A stretch of 64,000 nt of DNA, from contig CM041776.1 in the NCBI GenBank assembly GCA_023374045.1, positions 117,261,000 through 117,324,999 of the forward strand, given 5' to 3'. Shown one piece after another: positions 35,546 through 46,713 of the stretch. The notes under the pieces were generated by a model. That model did no database searches and was not told the DNA's origin. It saw nothing but the letters and a program-made list of their open reading frames with translations. How positions within the stretch are numbered: position 1 is the stretch's first letter; each line of letters starts with the position of its first letter. This DNA is from Limonium bicolor (lineage: Eukaryota > Streptophyta > Magnoliopsida > Caryophyllales > Plumbaginaceae). Both the position numbers and the translations under genes were made by a program.

Positions 35546-36117
35546 ATTATGCACTATATTGTGATGTAGTGTAAATTTGGTGAAACTTTGTGTGTGGAGT
35601 GTTCTTGGTGAATTTAGGTGTTCTGGTGTGCTTAATGGAGAAAACAATGTGTTTTGGGCTTAGTAATGTTCTAGAAGAATCCATGTCAAAATTTAGGAAA
35701 TGTGTAAGAAGTTCTAAGTGTTTACATAAGGTTTGGTGGACTAGTAGTGTTAGAAATGCCTAAGTATTTTACAGGAGGAGAAATAATGTCTTAAGGTGTT
35801 CTAGGTAAACAAAAGGACTTAGACATCAACTAGGGTTTAGGTTGGTAAGAAATGATGCTTGGGAGATGATGTTAAAAATGAGGAGAAAGCATTTTGGGAT
35901 AGTGGTTATCATAGGTATGAAACATCACTTGGAAAACTAAGGGGGAAATAACATAAGTGTTAGGAATTCGGTATGAAAGGAGTAAGTGTTTAAGGTGATA
36001 GATAATGAGTTTCATGATGTTGTATGTGGATATAAGTGTACCAAATGATGTTAGAAAACATTAGGAGGCCTTAGGAGAAGTTTGGAGTTGAATGGGCAAT
36101 GGAAAATAAGGGTCTAG

Positions 36118-36460
36118 AGCAGACCGACCTTGCGACCGAACTTGCCAAGGTCGGTCGAGCCCAGTTTACCCTGCGAGAATTGGTTTCTGGAATGGACCGA
36201 CCTTGGGGACCGGACTTGCAAGGTCGGTCGGGCTTGTATTTTGTGTACGAATTAAGTTTCTGGAATCAACCGAACATGGGACCGGACTTGGCAAGTTCTG
36301 TCGGGCCTGAATTTTCAAAGGGAAGAAACTCTCGGGAATGGACCGAACAAGCGACCGAACTTACAAGGTCGGTCGGAGTAGAAAATTTTGACGGTAATGT
36401 GTTCTGGAATGGACCGAACTTGTGTAAGGTCGGTCGGCAAGGTCGGTCGGACCTAAACTT
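36118..36460. repeat. CCGACCTTG/CAAGGTCGG inverted-repeat array, solo LTR
   Basis: About five degenerate units, each able to form a stem between accgacctt or accgaactt and aaggtcggtcgg, at a spacing of roughly 75 bp. Related array at 56460-56712 in the shared LTR. Confidence 0.8.
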
Positions 36461-37348
36461 GTAAAAAAAATAAAAAAACAAGAATGGCTTAAGTAATAAA
36501 CCCTAGGGGGTATAATATAGGTGATCAAGTACAAGTTAAGACATTAAAACATGTCATATAATCATGTTAAACATTTAGTAAATTTGAGGTTAAATAAATT
36601 AATTAACCGACATTATTAATCATGTATAGGAGTGACCTACGGTGGAAACAAATCGAAGCAAGGACCAAGGTATGGTTTTCTTGCAGTCTGTTGCCTACCG
36701 GTTTACACCGGCTTGTGTGTTGTTTGCTTTTCTGTGTGTTTATGACTTTGTAAGATTAAACCATGTAAAGAGTTTACAGTTGTTAAATATTATTATGTTG
36801 TTAAGTATGACACTCTCTTCCCTTGTGTGTGTCTAACAAGACTTGACCTATTATTGTGAATTGTGTATTGAGTTCGATAATGAACTGCTAACAAGTGCTA
36901 ACGGGGGAAGTGAGGAGTCCGGTCTATTCCGGCCACGTGTGTGAGTATGGGAGTCGATGTCATAACCGGTTTGATTCTCTCGTATGTTATGATTGTTCTC
37001 CAATTTGGTTTTCAACCTACTCTTTAGCTTAACCAAGGCTATTTTACTGACTCACGTCGGGCCACAGGGGCATACTATGTGTTGTTCGGTGTGCTTGGAT
37101 CACTATATCCGAGGCACCTTGTGTTAAGTTATCCGTTCAATCTAACAGGACGGTAACGAGTTATGTAACGAGCTTAGCATGAGCATGGCAACATTCTCTA
37201 GGCTCTCTATGGGGACTAACTGTGTTGGTTCTCTTCCTAAAAGGAATTGTTCTTGTGTGATGTGTGTGTTGTGTACAAACCCATGTTATGATATATGTAT
37301 AAGTTGTGTGTTTTAAAATGAATGCCATGTCACCATGACAATTAGTTG

Positions 37349-37378
37349 CGCGTATCCCGGTAGCCGATGGGCTGCGCG
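37349..37378. repeat. Hairpin, solo LTR
   Basis: cgcgtatcccg and tgggctgcgcg form an imperfect stem around tagccga. It aligns with the strong hairpin at 57831-57858 in the related LTR, with changes on both arms. Confidence 0.5.
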
Positions 37379-37806
37379 TTAACCATACCAGCCAAGGGTT
37401 GCTGACCCCCTCGGGGGGCTCCATATTTCTTTTACTACAGGATGAGGATCGAAGAAGCGGAATGGCTTTAGATTCTAGGATGCAGGTTTACTTTTGATTA
37501 TTTTTGGATGTTGGGCCCGGGATGCGCCTGTGCTCCCGTGGCGTTATATATTTGGTTGTGATTAGTTTACAGTGACAGTATACAGTGAAGGATGTAAGTA
37601 AACACTCGGTATTATGTTAATATATATGTGGTTATTAGTTCTATGCTCGGGAGTCTGATCATTAGACCGATACACATGTATTTATTCAGCCTTGTTAACC
37701 ATGTGGGTGGTTGACGGCGTTGTAGCACCAATCGTTTAGTTACTGTTAGTTGTTTAAACTCCGCTACGATTTCAAGTAATGTTATGTGCGTAGTAGGGGT
37801 GTTACA

Positions 37807-37811
37807 TTTTT
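37807..37811. other. Target site duplication TTTTT, right side of solo LTR
   Basis: TTTTT follows the LTR end TGTTACA and matches 1236-1240 before the LTR start. Low-complexity, so supportive rather than conclusive. Confidence 0.6.
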
Positions 37812-40395
37812 ATTATCATTTCAGTTCACTTCTATTTTAGACACTTTTATTTTCATCTTACAAACCCAATTCATACTTAGTTGAACTCCAGCCTAGCCTA
37901 GGCCCTCAAACCCATTCCAGCCCCTAGCATTTTACCTACCAAGCCCAAACAACACAAAGCCCAACCCCAAAAAAAAACCTACTGTTCCCTCCATCTCCAT
38001 CATCGGCCGCCACCACATTCTCGTTCCCTAGTCGATCTCCATTTCAGAAACGACGATCATCGTCAATCTCAAAAAATTTCCTTCTCTGAAGCCGCCGCAC
38101 TACCCCAAAAAAAAACCTGGTTTAATCTCATTCCTATATTCTTCATATTCTTCACGTTTGTTCTCCACACACCGAATATTTTGGAGAAACCCACGCCTGA
38201 ATACTCTGGCCAGGAAGGAAAATCACACTCCTTAGCATCATCTCGATCTTCTTCAAAAACAAAAGAACCCAAAATTGTTACCCAGGTCGATCTCCATTCT
38301 CCTTCAACTGAAAACAACCAGAAAATCAAAAACAGAAAACCATTGCTCATTCCCCTTCATTCGTCGATCTCTTCAGCCACCTTCATCCTCCCTTCATTTT
38401 TGAAACCAAAAAACCCTATCCTCTCACGCTTTACTTCACCAGAGCTTTCCATTTCTCTTCACCATCGGAAACATTGCAACCCTACTTGCAAACTCGCTCA
38501 GCGCTTCATCCTGTTCACCCCTCGGAGATATTTTGCAATCCGAACTGGAGAACAAGGAACAATATGCTCAGACCTCTCTTCACTCTTCTCGACCCGTTAA
38601 TTTTGCTCGCCCAACTAACGATAAGGAACAATCAGTCGAATCGTGTTTTTTATTGTTCCGCGGTGGTGAATCCTTACCGGCCTTGGGACATCGCCATCGC
38701 CTCCTTATCGGAGTACCGGCCTTCTCCGATTCTTGGTATGAGCATCCTGATTTTTGGTGGTGAAGAACCTCTTTCCTAGTCGAATCAATTTTTCATCATC
38801 ATCTTTCCGCCGCCCTGAGCTAAAATGGAGTCCCAGCCTACTTCTGCCTCTTGATGACGCTCTTTTTCTGGATTTCTTATTCTTGTCGGTTGAATCCTAA
38901 TGCAGAAGCTAAGTTCGCTTTTGGTCCATTTCAATTCTTACTGTTTGTTTCTTTACTGATTATTGCCTATTTGGTTTCGAAGTAAAAAGGGGTTTTCAGT
39001 TTATTATCTTAACGCCTCTTTCAATTGCTTGTTGATTATGTGGAAATGCGGGCAATTCACTCTTTTGTTACTCTCTTTTCATGATGAATTTGGTCCCGCG
39101 TCGGCGATGCCCCTTTCCGGCCTTTGGGTGTCATTGTTGCAGCCAGATCATGTGAAGATTTGTATATTTCCTTATCGGTAATCTCGAATTTAAGGTGTCC
39201 AGGTTGTCTTCCTTCTCCCTTTTTTCGTGCTTTGACCTGGTGAACTTTACTGCCATTTCTGGTTCACGCACTGGGCTTGCTAAATTTGGTGAGTTTGGAG
39301 ATTGGTTCAGCTCTGTTAACTCGGCCCTTGCGTTGGGATCTGATTGCCTAGAAATGCTTACATTGAGAGTTACTCAATTCGTTTCGCCTCTTGCGCACTA
39401 TATGTTTGAGTTTGGGAATCCCACCTGATGGCTTTTATTTAATCTATTGATTGCCGATTAATCTTGCTTACGTTGGTGATTAATTTGGTGTTATAGAGGA
39501 ATTTGTCAGTCCCATGATGACTGATTCTTGTTGAGGCTATTCGACTCTGTTTGAGGCTAGGATTCATGCCGATATTGGGTTTTGCTGTTGGGCCTCGATA
39601 ATTTGTCAATATACTGATTTGGCCCCATCACTCTTTCCGGCCTTTTGGTGAATTGGGTCCCCTTTGCCTATTTGGGGTGATTGCCTAGGAGGGCTCATCA
39701 CATCTGTCGGCCTGAGACTCTTTTTACTTTACAATTTCCTCGTACCTGCAGCTTCGGATGTAAGCTGGCTACTTTATGGGCCCGGTGCGATCAGGGCATT
39801 TGGTTTAAACTGGAATTGTCACACTCGTTTCTAATGGGTTTCATCTTTTGACTGAGGTGCACTTTGATCTGAATGGACTTTGAAAATTTACCATGCCGGG
39901 ACTTGGGCTACATTTGTTCTACCCGGAGGTTGATGTTGGATTAAGTAAAGCGCTCACTGATGCACTTTGGGCTCGATACCTTCTATGGGTTCGGAAATTC
40001 TATCTCTTGATCTATACTATGATTCACTTGCCTTTGATATTTAATTGCTCCTTGCGCATTGATAATGGTTTGGAAATAATTTGAAACTAGCATGACTTGT
40101 CTCTTGTGCATAGATAAAAACATGAATTGAGTGATAGTTGCCCGAATGTTATGACTGTTAAAATAAATCACACGTTGGTTGGTTGGTCCTTATTAACTCT
40201 TTATCTTAGAGGGAAATGATATAAACCCTTCTAGGTATGATCCCACATGACTCATAACTTCATCTCATTGATACTACACTTTGGTTTGAGTCATAATCCA
40301 AGATGACAAATTAATTTGAGTATCAACCCCAATGCTTGGTTTATCCTACAATCCTTAGCATTCGTTGGTAGCTTAATACTCTTTTCTGTGTTCTC

Positions 40396-40478
40396 GGTTG
40401 GGGTGTGGGAGATGATTAGATTGCCCCCTTTCCTCCCATTGAGAGGGGCCGTATGATCCCATTGCACACACCCCAACC
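40396..40478. repeat. 12-bp perfect inverted repeat
   Basis: ggttggggtgtg (40396-40407) and cacaccccaacc (40467-40478) are exact reverse complements; between them tgccccct and gaggggc can also pair. No flanking duplication, so not called a MITE. Confidence 0.6.
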
Positions 40479-41439
40479 CTTCTACATTTCATTACTAATT
40501 TTTCTCGTACCTATTTGTTTTTGTTCTATGGCATTTACATATTGCTTGAGGAACGAGGAACTGTTGGATTAAGGAGCTGGACCTTAGCTAGGACTACTGG
40601 GGTCTCCACTTCAAACAGTGTATCGGTTGGTGCACTTCTTGCTGATCCTACCAGCTCAAGTGAGGCGGCGTCGATGCGACCCCCCATAGCAGCTTTTTAT
40701 CTAAAAATTTTATTCGTATTTGTATCAATTTGTAATTCTTTTGTTGTTTTTACTTTCAGTTGCAATCTTACGATTTATTCATTATTGTGATTTCACCCCA
40801 TGACCCTTGTATTATTCTCTTGCTTTCAACCTTTGTTTGACTATTGAAAGATAGTAAATAGGATAAGACTAACAATTGGTTAGCAACCCATACAGACTAC
40901 TTTTGAAATTCATTTCATATGCACATAACTTAAAATTTTAAAATCCATGTCCACATGTATATAATTACATGGAAAGATTCGGAATTATTTTCTTACATAT
41001 ATTTGTTTTATTCGGATAGCTTTTAAAATCCATGTCTGCATGTATATTTGTTTATATAGCTTTGGAAATTCATCTCTACCTATCATTTGTTCATCATTTC
41101 TTGCCTATGATTTTGTAAATATATGGACTGATCCTGTTTGGGCCCATGTAACTCTTGGCCCAAATCAAATTTTGTCTAGGCTCGGTTCATAACCAGCCAA
41201 ACGGGCTGGAGCAGGTGGCCCTAGAAAGCCCATTAGTTTGCCCACTTTAGAAACGCCTTAGGTTTGGGTATCCTCCATGAATACGGGTCCTAGACACGGT
41301 CCATGTGAGGAATATCCGTTTTCCTTGAAAATTTTCAAATCATCCTCTAAAGTCATAATAAAATTCACAATCAATCAATCATCTAATCCCAAATCAATCT
41401 AAAGATCCAATGAGTCAAATTCTACTTCGAAATAGTCTC

Positions 41440-41765
41440 TCTCATACTCTCTCAGCAAACACCCTTTAAATCAACCTCTCTCATACTCTCTCAGCAAACA
41501 CCTTTCAAATCAATCTCTCTCATGCTCTCTCAACAAACACCCTTCAAATCAATCTCTCTCACACTCTCTCACCAAACACCCTTCAAGTCAATCTCTCTCA
41601 TACTCCCCCATCAAACACATTACAAAATCAATCTCTCTCATACTCTCTCATCACACACTCTTCAAATCAAACTCTCTCATACCATCTCCTCAAACACACC
41701 CCAAAATAAATTCCTCTCACACTCACTCATTATACACTCTTCAAAACCGATCCTCTCATAGTCCG
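41440..41765 (+). repeat. About 44-bp CT-rich minisatellite, outer LTR
   Basis: About seven degenerate units containing atctctctcatactctctca followed by caaacacccttcaaatca. It lies in the LTR zone where the central LTRs have the TGGGCC block. Confidence 0.85.
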
Positions 41766-41989
41766 AAACTAGATATTCTTCATGAATTCTTCAAAATCAA
41801 AGCTTTTCACACCCAACAATAAATACTCTTCATACACTCATTAGACATACTTCAACCTCACAAAGCATTTGAAATGCTTCCAAAAGTTCTAAGATCAAAC
41901 TTCAAACTCTTTTCAAACTCCAATTGTCTCATAGATCCAAATCATCTTCCAATTTCAATTTCAAGGCCCATATCTGGCCCATTACCTCA

Positions 41990-42180
41990 ATTGGATCCCG
42001 ATTTAGTTTCAAATCCAATTCAACTTCAATTTCAATTCAAATTCAATTTCAATCCAATTCAATCAAATTCAATCCAATTCCGATCCCGAATCAATTCGAT
42101 TTCAATCCAATTCAATTCAAAATTCTTTTCATTTCCAATTCAATTCAACTTCATTTCAATCCCGAATAATTCTAAACATC
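41990..42180 (+). repeat. AATTCAATTTC-type low-complexity repeat
   Basis: Irregular repeats of caattcaa and aatttcaatcc. The open frame across 41874-42512 is produced by this and the following minisatellite and is not a gene. Confidence 0.75.
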
Positions 42181-42235
42181 ATAAATCTCAAATTCCGGAA
42201 AACTTCAATCTCCTTGAAGTCAAGCATCTCGAATC

Positions 42236-42520
42236 TTTAACCGTCTCAGCAGCTCAACAGACTCGACCGTCTCATCAACTCAACTTACTTGACCGTCTCA
42301 ACAGCTCAACAGACTCGACCGTCTCAATAGCTCAACAGACTCGACCGCCTCAACAGCTCAGTAGACTCGAACGTCTCAGCAGCTCAATAGACTCGACCGT
42401 CTCAGCAGCTCAACAGACTCGACCGTCTCAGCAGCTCAACAGACTCAACCGTCTCAACAAACCAACAGACTCGAATGCCTCCGTAGTTCAACAGATTCGA
42501 ACATCTCAATAGACTCATCA
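42236..42520 (+). repeat. 26-bp minisatellite, outer LTR
   Basis: Units of cgtctcagcagctcaaca followed by gactcgac recur at an exact 26-bp spacing (42241, 42267, 42293, 42319, 42345, 42371, 42397, 42423, 42449, 42475). It takes the place of the 17-bp array of the central LTRs and has no sequence similarity to it. Confidence 0.92.
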
Positions 42521-42821
42521 AATTCAAACACTTCAAAAATCCTCAGCACCTCAAAAAGCCGAACCTCTTGAAATTTGATAGCCCTTTCAAGCCTCAAACA
42601 TCTCACAGACCCGAGCGTCTCATAGACTTCATCATTTCAAGAATCTAAATGTCCCATAGAGTTGAGCATCTTACATACTCTCACACCTCAAACTCCAAAA
42701 TGAACCAGACAATCTATCAAACCTCACAAAATGCCCACAAAACCTCTTTGACCCTTCAAAGACCCAAAAGGTCAAAACCCCAATTCTTGCAAAACCCCAA
42801 AACTCCCAAATCCCAAAACCA

Positions 42822-42889
42822 TGAACTACGTAAGGTCTGATCTCAACAGGGAGTTGAGTACGTAGGCAGCCCATCTAGGGTGCGATCCC
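42822..42889 (+). promoter_or_regulatory. Conserved nested hairpin element, outer LTR
   Basis: CTACGT and ACGTAG enclose CTCAAC-aggga-GTTGAG. The segment corresponds to 10617-10681 inverted and is much better conserved than its surroundings. Here it lies in the LTR about 750 bp from its end, whereas in the central elements it is internal. Confidence 0.65.
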
Positions 42890-44930
42890 ATTTCGATCTA
42901 AAAAACCCTTTCCCCCCTCTAAGGTGGCTCTCATATCTCTCAAAACACTCAAACCTTCTTCGGGTCCCACAAACTTCAGACCATCAGACTCCAAGTCTTG
43001 TCTATTCACTCAACCTCAGATTTTTCCCAAAACTTCATTCTATACTCATCCAAATTCACCAATTCCTCTTCTTGGCGCTAGCTTGGTAGAAAAGCTCGTC
43101 TCATCCACTATCTTCCTCTCTTCCCATCCTAATGTTATCTTTGGCTCTTAATGAATCTCTCTAAAAGGTTTTGAAAGAAGGCAATCCCGACAATTGGAGA
43201 CCGAGGTTTCCTTGAGCACCAATCCAAAGTCATGGTCGTTGCCACTTCTAAGGGGTGTAACCCAGTGCGAACCCACAAAGAATCTCTGAAATAACCAGAT
43301 AAGTCCTATCCATAGGCAACAATCTCAGAGTCAATTAACGGTTCTTAGAACCCGATCTTCCTTCCTAGTTATCATAGGTCAAACTAGGTGGCGACTCCAG
43401 TCAATTCCGCCTTATAGAGGAATAAGTCCGCGTGGAGCCCATCGAGAGCGGGTGTAGTTCTCACTAGCATTACCCTTAAGCTTTCTGGGAAAGACGGACG
43501 ATTTAGTAGGTATTTGAGGGATGCCAAAAATAACAGGTCTTCACCCTCCACAGAATGGCATTTTTCTAGGGTCTTTACTTCTCAGTCAGACCATATTAAG
43601 ATAGACCCCCCCTCATACCGAAAAATCACCCTCCACACTTGGGACTTGGAACTTTTGGATTGTTCCTTGCACCTTCTCTTTTTTTTTAGATTTTGGATTT
43701 CTTCGAGGCTTTTCAGGTTTGCCTTCCTTTGAATCTCTTTTCCTTCGGGGTTCTTGTGCTTCCCGGTTTTGAACTTTGAGAGCTGTTTTTGATGTTAGCT
43801 CATTTGGATCCTGTGTCACTTTGGGACCATTTGCGGATCGTTTTGTCATGCTGGTAGCAGTTTTTCTTCTTTAGACTTGTGAAGTTATTGTTCGGAAGTC
43901 AGGCTCCTTGCTTCCTTTGGTCACCGGGTCAGTTATTCATCATTGGCTGGCTTGTTTGTGGAGCTTGTAGTGTTGTAAAAGAGGTCATATATGAAAAGCT
44001 CAGCGGGGGTGCCTAGGGTGTAATGTCAAGGTTCACAAGCTTTTTGGCTGTGTGGTGCTGTACCTAGGTGCTTCGTCATCCCTAATAGTTGTGTATCCGT
44101 TCTTTGTTACTTTTCATAGGTTTAAGTGTAAATTTACAAATTATCTCTTTCGGTCGGAGTCATGCCGTTTACCTTACCTTTGAATGTGATCTCTCTAGAG
44201 TCGTGTAAGAATGACACGCTCATTCGCTCTTGGTTTTACCGCTCAAGGCACTCTCGCGAAGTGTACACTCAGAGACTTGTTTGCACATTTAAACACAAGA
44301 AATAATCATTAAAGTTCCTTAACTCAGATTGCCCCCGGTATTGTTTTGGGGTCTTTTGACAAGCCTTTTGAATACCCAGGTTATTTGTGGAAGCTGGTTG
44401 TATGATGAATGATGGTGGTGAGTGGTGATGAGATGATCTTGTGAAGGAATGATGGATGATGTGGTGACTGACCGATATATCTTTTTTTGGAGTTCTTCTT
44501 GTTTTTTCTTTGGGTGAACTGGTGGAATGGTGAAGTGAGGATTGTGGTAAACGTAGGTGAAGTGAGGAGTCGATCTTGTTCATGGTGTGAGTGATGACTA
44601 TCGATGTGGCAAAATTTGCTCATGGTGGTCACAAAAGTGCTCCACAAGGGGATTCTTCTATTTGTTTTTGTTTCTGTTGAATTTATGAATGACTAAATGC
44701 AAGCATAAATGAGAACTTACACGGAATGAAAATCCTCATTTCATGATTGAACACAAATAACAAAGTTAACTATAATTTCAAACGACAAGGACTATCTAGA
44801 GAGATAAAATTGAACTACTGATAAAGTTGAAAATAGTAACTAAAGGAAAACATAAGAACTGAACAATATCTAATAGTGCCTGAACATAGGATTCATGTAG
44901 AAGTTGTTGTCTTCATGGGAATCGGAAGCC

Positions 44931-45653
44931 TCAGTCGATGAGATCTTGAATTTTATGCCTTAGATTCCTGCAATTATTGGTGCTATGTCCTGGTAACTTG
45001 TGAAATTGACAGAATTGATTGAGGTGTTCCCCTGCTTGAATAACCCCGGGACGAGATGCAAAAGGCCATAGTAGATTCAGTTCCTGCAGTTCCATGAGAG
45101 CTTGACTGAGAGGTCCGCCAATGCTGGTGAACTGTCTCGGTGTAGAGAAACGCCTAGGTCGAGATGATGCTTTGGTTTTCTGTTTTGAAACTGGGATTAC
45201 TATGACTGGATTCGCCTTCAAAGTCTTGTTGCCCGCTCCCCGAGCTTTGAGCTGTCCTACCTGTAACCTGGCACTGTAGGTTTGTGGGCACGTGGAACTC
45301 TTGCCTAGGGCGGGTGTTGGTAATCCCGACTTAGTGCAAGATCTCAAGGAATTTAAACTGGTCGTCTTGGGAGTTTCACCTGGTTGTCTGCTCACCCTCT
45401 CGAGTTCTGCACCCATTTCCTTGGTATCCCCTTGTGAACCTTGGGCCGTAATAGAGCTAACTTCAATACAATTGTGAAGAAAACTAAGAAGCCTATTCAC
45501 TAGTTCATTTTGGACTTGATGTCTGGCCTCAAGGGAAAGGGTCTTTGTTTTCAATTCTTCAATTGCTGCAATGTAGTTGGACTCCATGGCGTTCCTGACA
45601 GCACTATGTCTCTGCTCCATGCCATTAATGGTGTCCATGTACTTTTGTTCCAA
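44931..45653 (-). CDS. gag: Tat/Ogre-like Gag protein, internally deleted
   Basis: A 240-residue open frame; translation stays open upstream to about 45718, and the listed first codon is TTG, so the true start is uncertain. The N-terminal half is polar and likely coiled-coil (repeated MEQR/EELK/EARH-type segments, residues 1-60). Residues about 173-228 follow the Tat/Ogre Gag C terminus: RQFTSIGGPLSQAL, then the zinc-knuckle-like C-X2-H...GH...C segment CQFHKLPGHSTNNC (215-228), and IQDLID just before the stop. The capsid-like retrotrans_gag domain expected between these parts is not evident, so an internal deletion is likely. It would package element RNA; here it is probably non-functional. 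The best coding evidence for the Tat/Ogre assignment. Confidence 0.7.
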   Translation of the reverse strand: MEQKYMDTINGMEQRHSAVRNAMESNYIAAIEELKTKTLSLEARHQVQNELVNRLLSFLHNCIEVSSITAQGSQGDTKEMGAELERVSRQPGETPKTTSLNSLRSCTKSGLPTPALGKSSTCPQTYSARLQVGQLKARGAGNKTLKANPVIVIPVSKQKTKASSRPRRFSTPRQFTSIGGPLSQALMELQELNLLWPFASRPGVIQAGEHLNQFCQFHKLPGHSTNNCRNLRHKIQDLID

Positions 45654-46260
45654 AGCTGCGAGATGGACATCCTTGTTGATCGGATTTCCTTCTTCACCAC
45701 TCCTACGATTTGGGTTTACCTATTTCCAAAGCGCCGTCTGTCAGAAAATAAAAGAGGACTGGACTAAAGTTATGGGCCGGGAAGGAGTACTTGATAAAGT
45801 GGTATTCTAATTTAAAACTTGTTTGGGCCGAGTAATTCTGATTGGGCCTAAAGATGATACTTATAACTAGGACCTTGGGCCAACGCCCGAGTGGAAGGTC
45901 TTCTTAGACTAGAATGAGCCTTGAAATGGAAAGGCGTGATGGATTTTCATGAATTGCTTTAGGTGGATTTATTTTTCGTGGGCCTAGAATTAAATTGATA
46001 GTTCAAATTGGGCTGAAAGAGAGAAATCACCTAAGTCTAAACTTTTGGGCCTGAGCCCGAACAAACAATTCATTCAAACCAAACAAGGCCTTTGGGCTAC
46101 AAACAATAAAGCCGTAAATTTGGGTTGGGCTAGGTTGATGTAGGAGAAATTCCTATAAGTTTCTAGGATCGGTAGTGGGCCGATCATACGAGCAAACAAG
46201 GCCCACACAAATTCAACATGTCCTCACTAGACGCTTAAACCAAATCGGGTATGGATCGAT

Positions 46261-46520
46261 CCGGAGAGGTGCTTGGGGCATGGGCCCAGGTCACCACAAA
46301 GGAATAGGGCTTGCACGTTATTCTCTTTGGGCTTCCCCACTTTTTTCACATCACCTGAAGGTGTGCGTCTACGGTTGGGTCTAGGTAAGGACACTGTCAG
46401 GAAAACGCTTGGGGCTAAAGCCCAGGTATTAAGGGGATGTGGTTAGATGACATCCTCCTCTTTCCCCCCGCTTATTCACATCACCTAAAAGGTGTGAGTC
46501 CCTGACAGGGGACCCTCAAA
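46261..46520. repeat. Degenerate tandem duplication in leader
   Basis: gcttggggcatgggcccagg and cgcttggggctaaagcccagg, followed respectively by cacatcacctgaaggtgtg and cacatcacctaaaaggtgtg, indicate two copies of a roughly 150-bp segment. Confidence 0.6.
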
Positions 46521-46692
46521 CGGGTCCCGGGGTGAAATCGGTTTATGTGGACCCTCGCTCTTATATGATGCAAAAGTACAGAAATTTAAATTGCGTACAA
46601 AAGTAAACAAACAATGTAATAAAGCCATAAATAAACATTTTCGAGTTAAGCCCTCTTTCTTAAAATTAAACAAGTTAATATTATGAATTTTG

Positions 46693-46710
46693 TCCCCAGC
46701 AGAGTCGCCA
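46693..46710 (-). promoter_or_regulatory. Primer binding site, Gag-bearing element
   Basis: Sense TGGCGACTCTGCTGGGGA, identical to the primer sites of the central elements, three bases from the LTR terminus at 46714. Confidence 0.85.
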
Positions 46711-46713
46711 GTC

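Larger units (their letters stand above)
35194..37806 (+). mobile_element. Solo Ty3-like LTR, right part
   Basis: Continuation of 1241-2439. It ends gtagtaggggtgttaca, matching the LTR end at 58413 (gcggtaggggtgttact). It contains a short repeat of ccatgcattttaagggcc type (about 35480-35545), an inverted-repeat array (36118-36460) and a hairpin (37349-37378). No frame resembles a known protein. Confidence 0.8.
37812..43637 (+). mobile_element. Outer Tat/Ogre-like element, remainder of its 3' LTR
   Basis: It ends with 43140-43637, the diverged equivalent of the central LTR end on its sense strand, including gtggcgactcc, gggatgcca, the inner caccctccacagaatggc motif and the terminal caccctccaca. 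41240-41350 (taggtttgggtatcctcc, gggtcctagacacggtcc) matches 5320-5430 inverted. Joined with 904-1240 the LTR is about 6.2 kb. No primer site follows 43637, consistent with a 3' LTR. It lacks the W-box minisatellite and the tRNA-like dimer. 37812-41150 holds pyrimidine-rich and unrecognised sequence; the open frame at 38181-38600 resembles no protein I know. Confidence 0.85.
43638..46713 (-). mobile_element. Gag-bearing Tat/Ogre-like element, internal region (partial)
   Basis: In sense order from the right: primer site 46693-46710, leader with a degenerate repeat (46261-46520), a Gag frame (45653-44931), then 44930-43638, whose 43990-44290 part resembles 12175-12560 of the central element in the same orientation (ttcagcggg, aagctttttgg, gtgcttcgtcat, ggttttaccgctc). 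That links the two lineages. It is cut at 43638 by the outer element's LTR; the rest, including any pol and the 3' LTR, lies outside the window. Confidence 0.75.

Noticed and set aside
38181..38600. 139-residue open frame in the outer LTR
   Set aside because: Pyrimidine-rich LTR sequence with Ser/Pro/Lys bias, no recognisable domain, and no equivalent frame in the central LTRs.
40396..40478. Possible MITE with 12-bp inverted termini
   Set aside because: No flanking target duplication, and only 83 bp long.
41874..42512. 212-residue open frame
   Set aside because: It runs through AATTCAA and 26-bp repeats, giving low-complexity peptide; no domain.
42875..42889. gggtgcgatc next to the conserved hairpin, resembling the start of 5S rRNA
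   Set aside because: The match is limited to about 10 bases and the following sequence does not continue as 5S.
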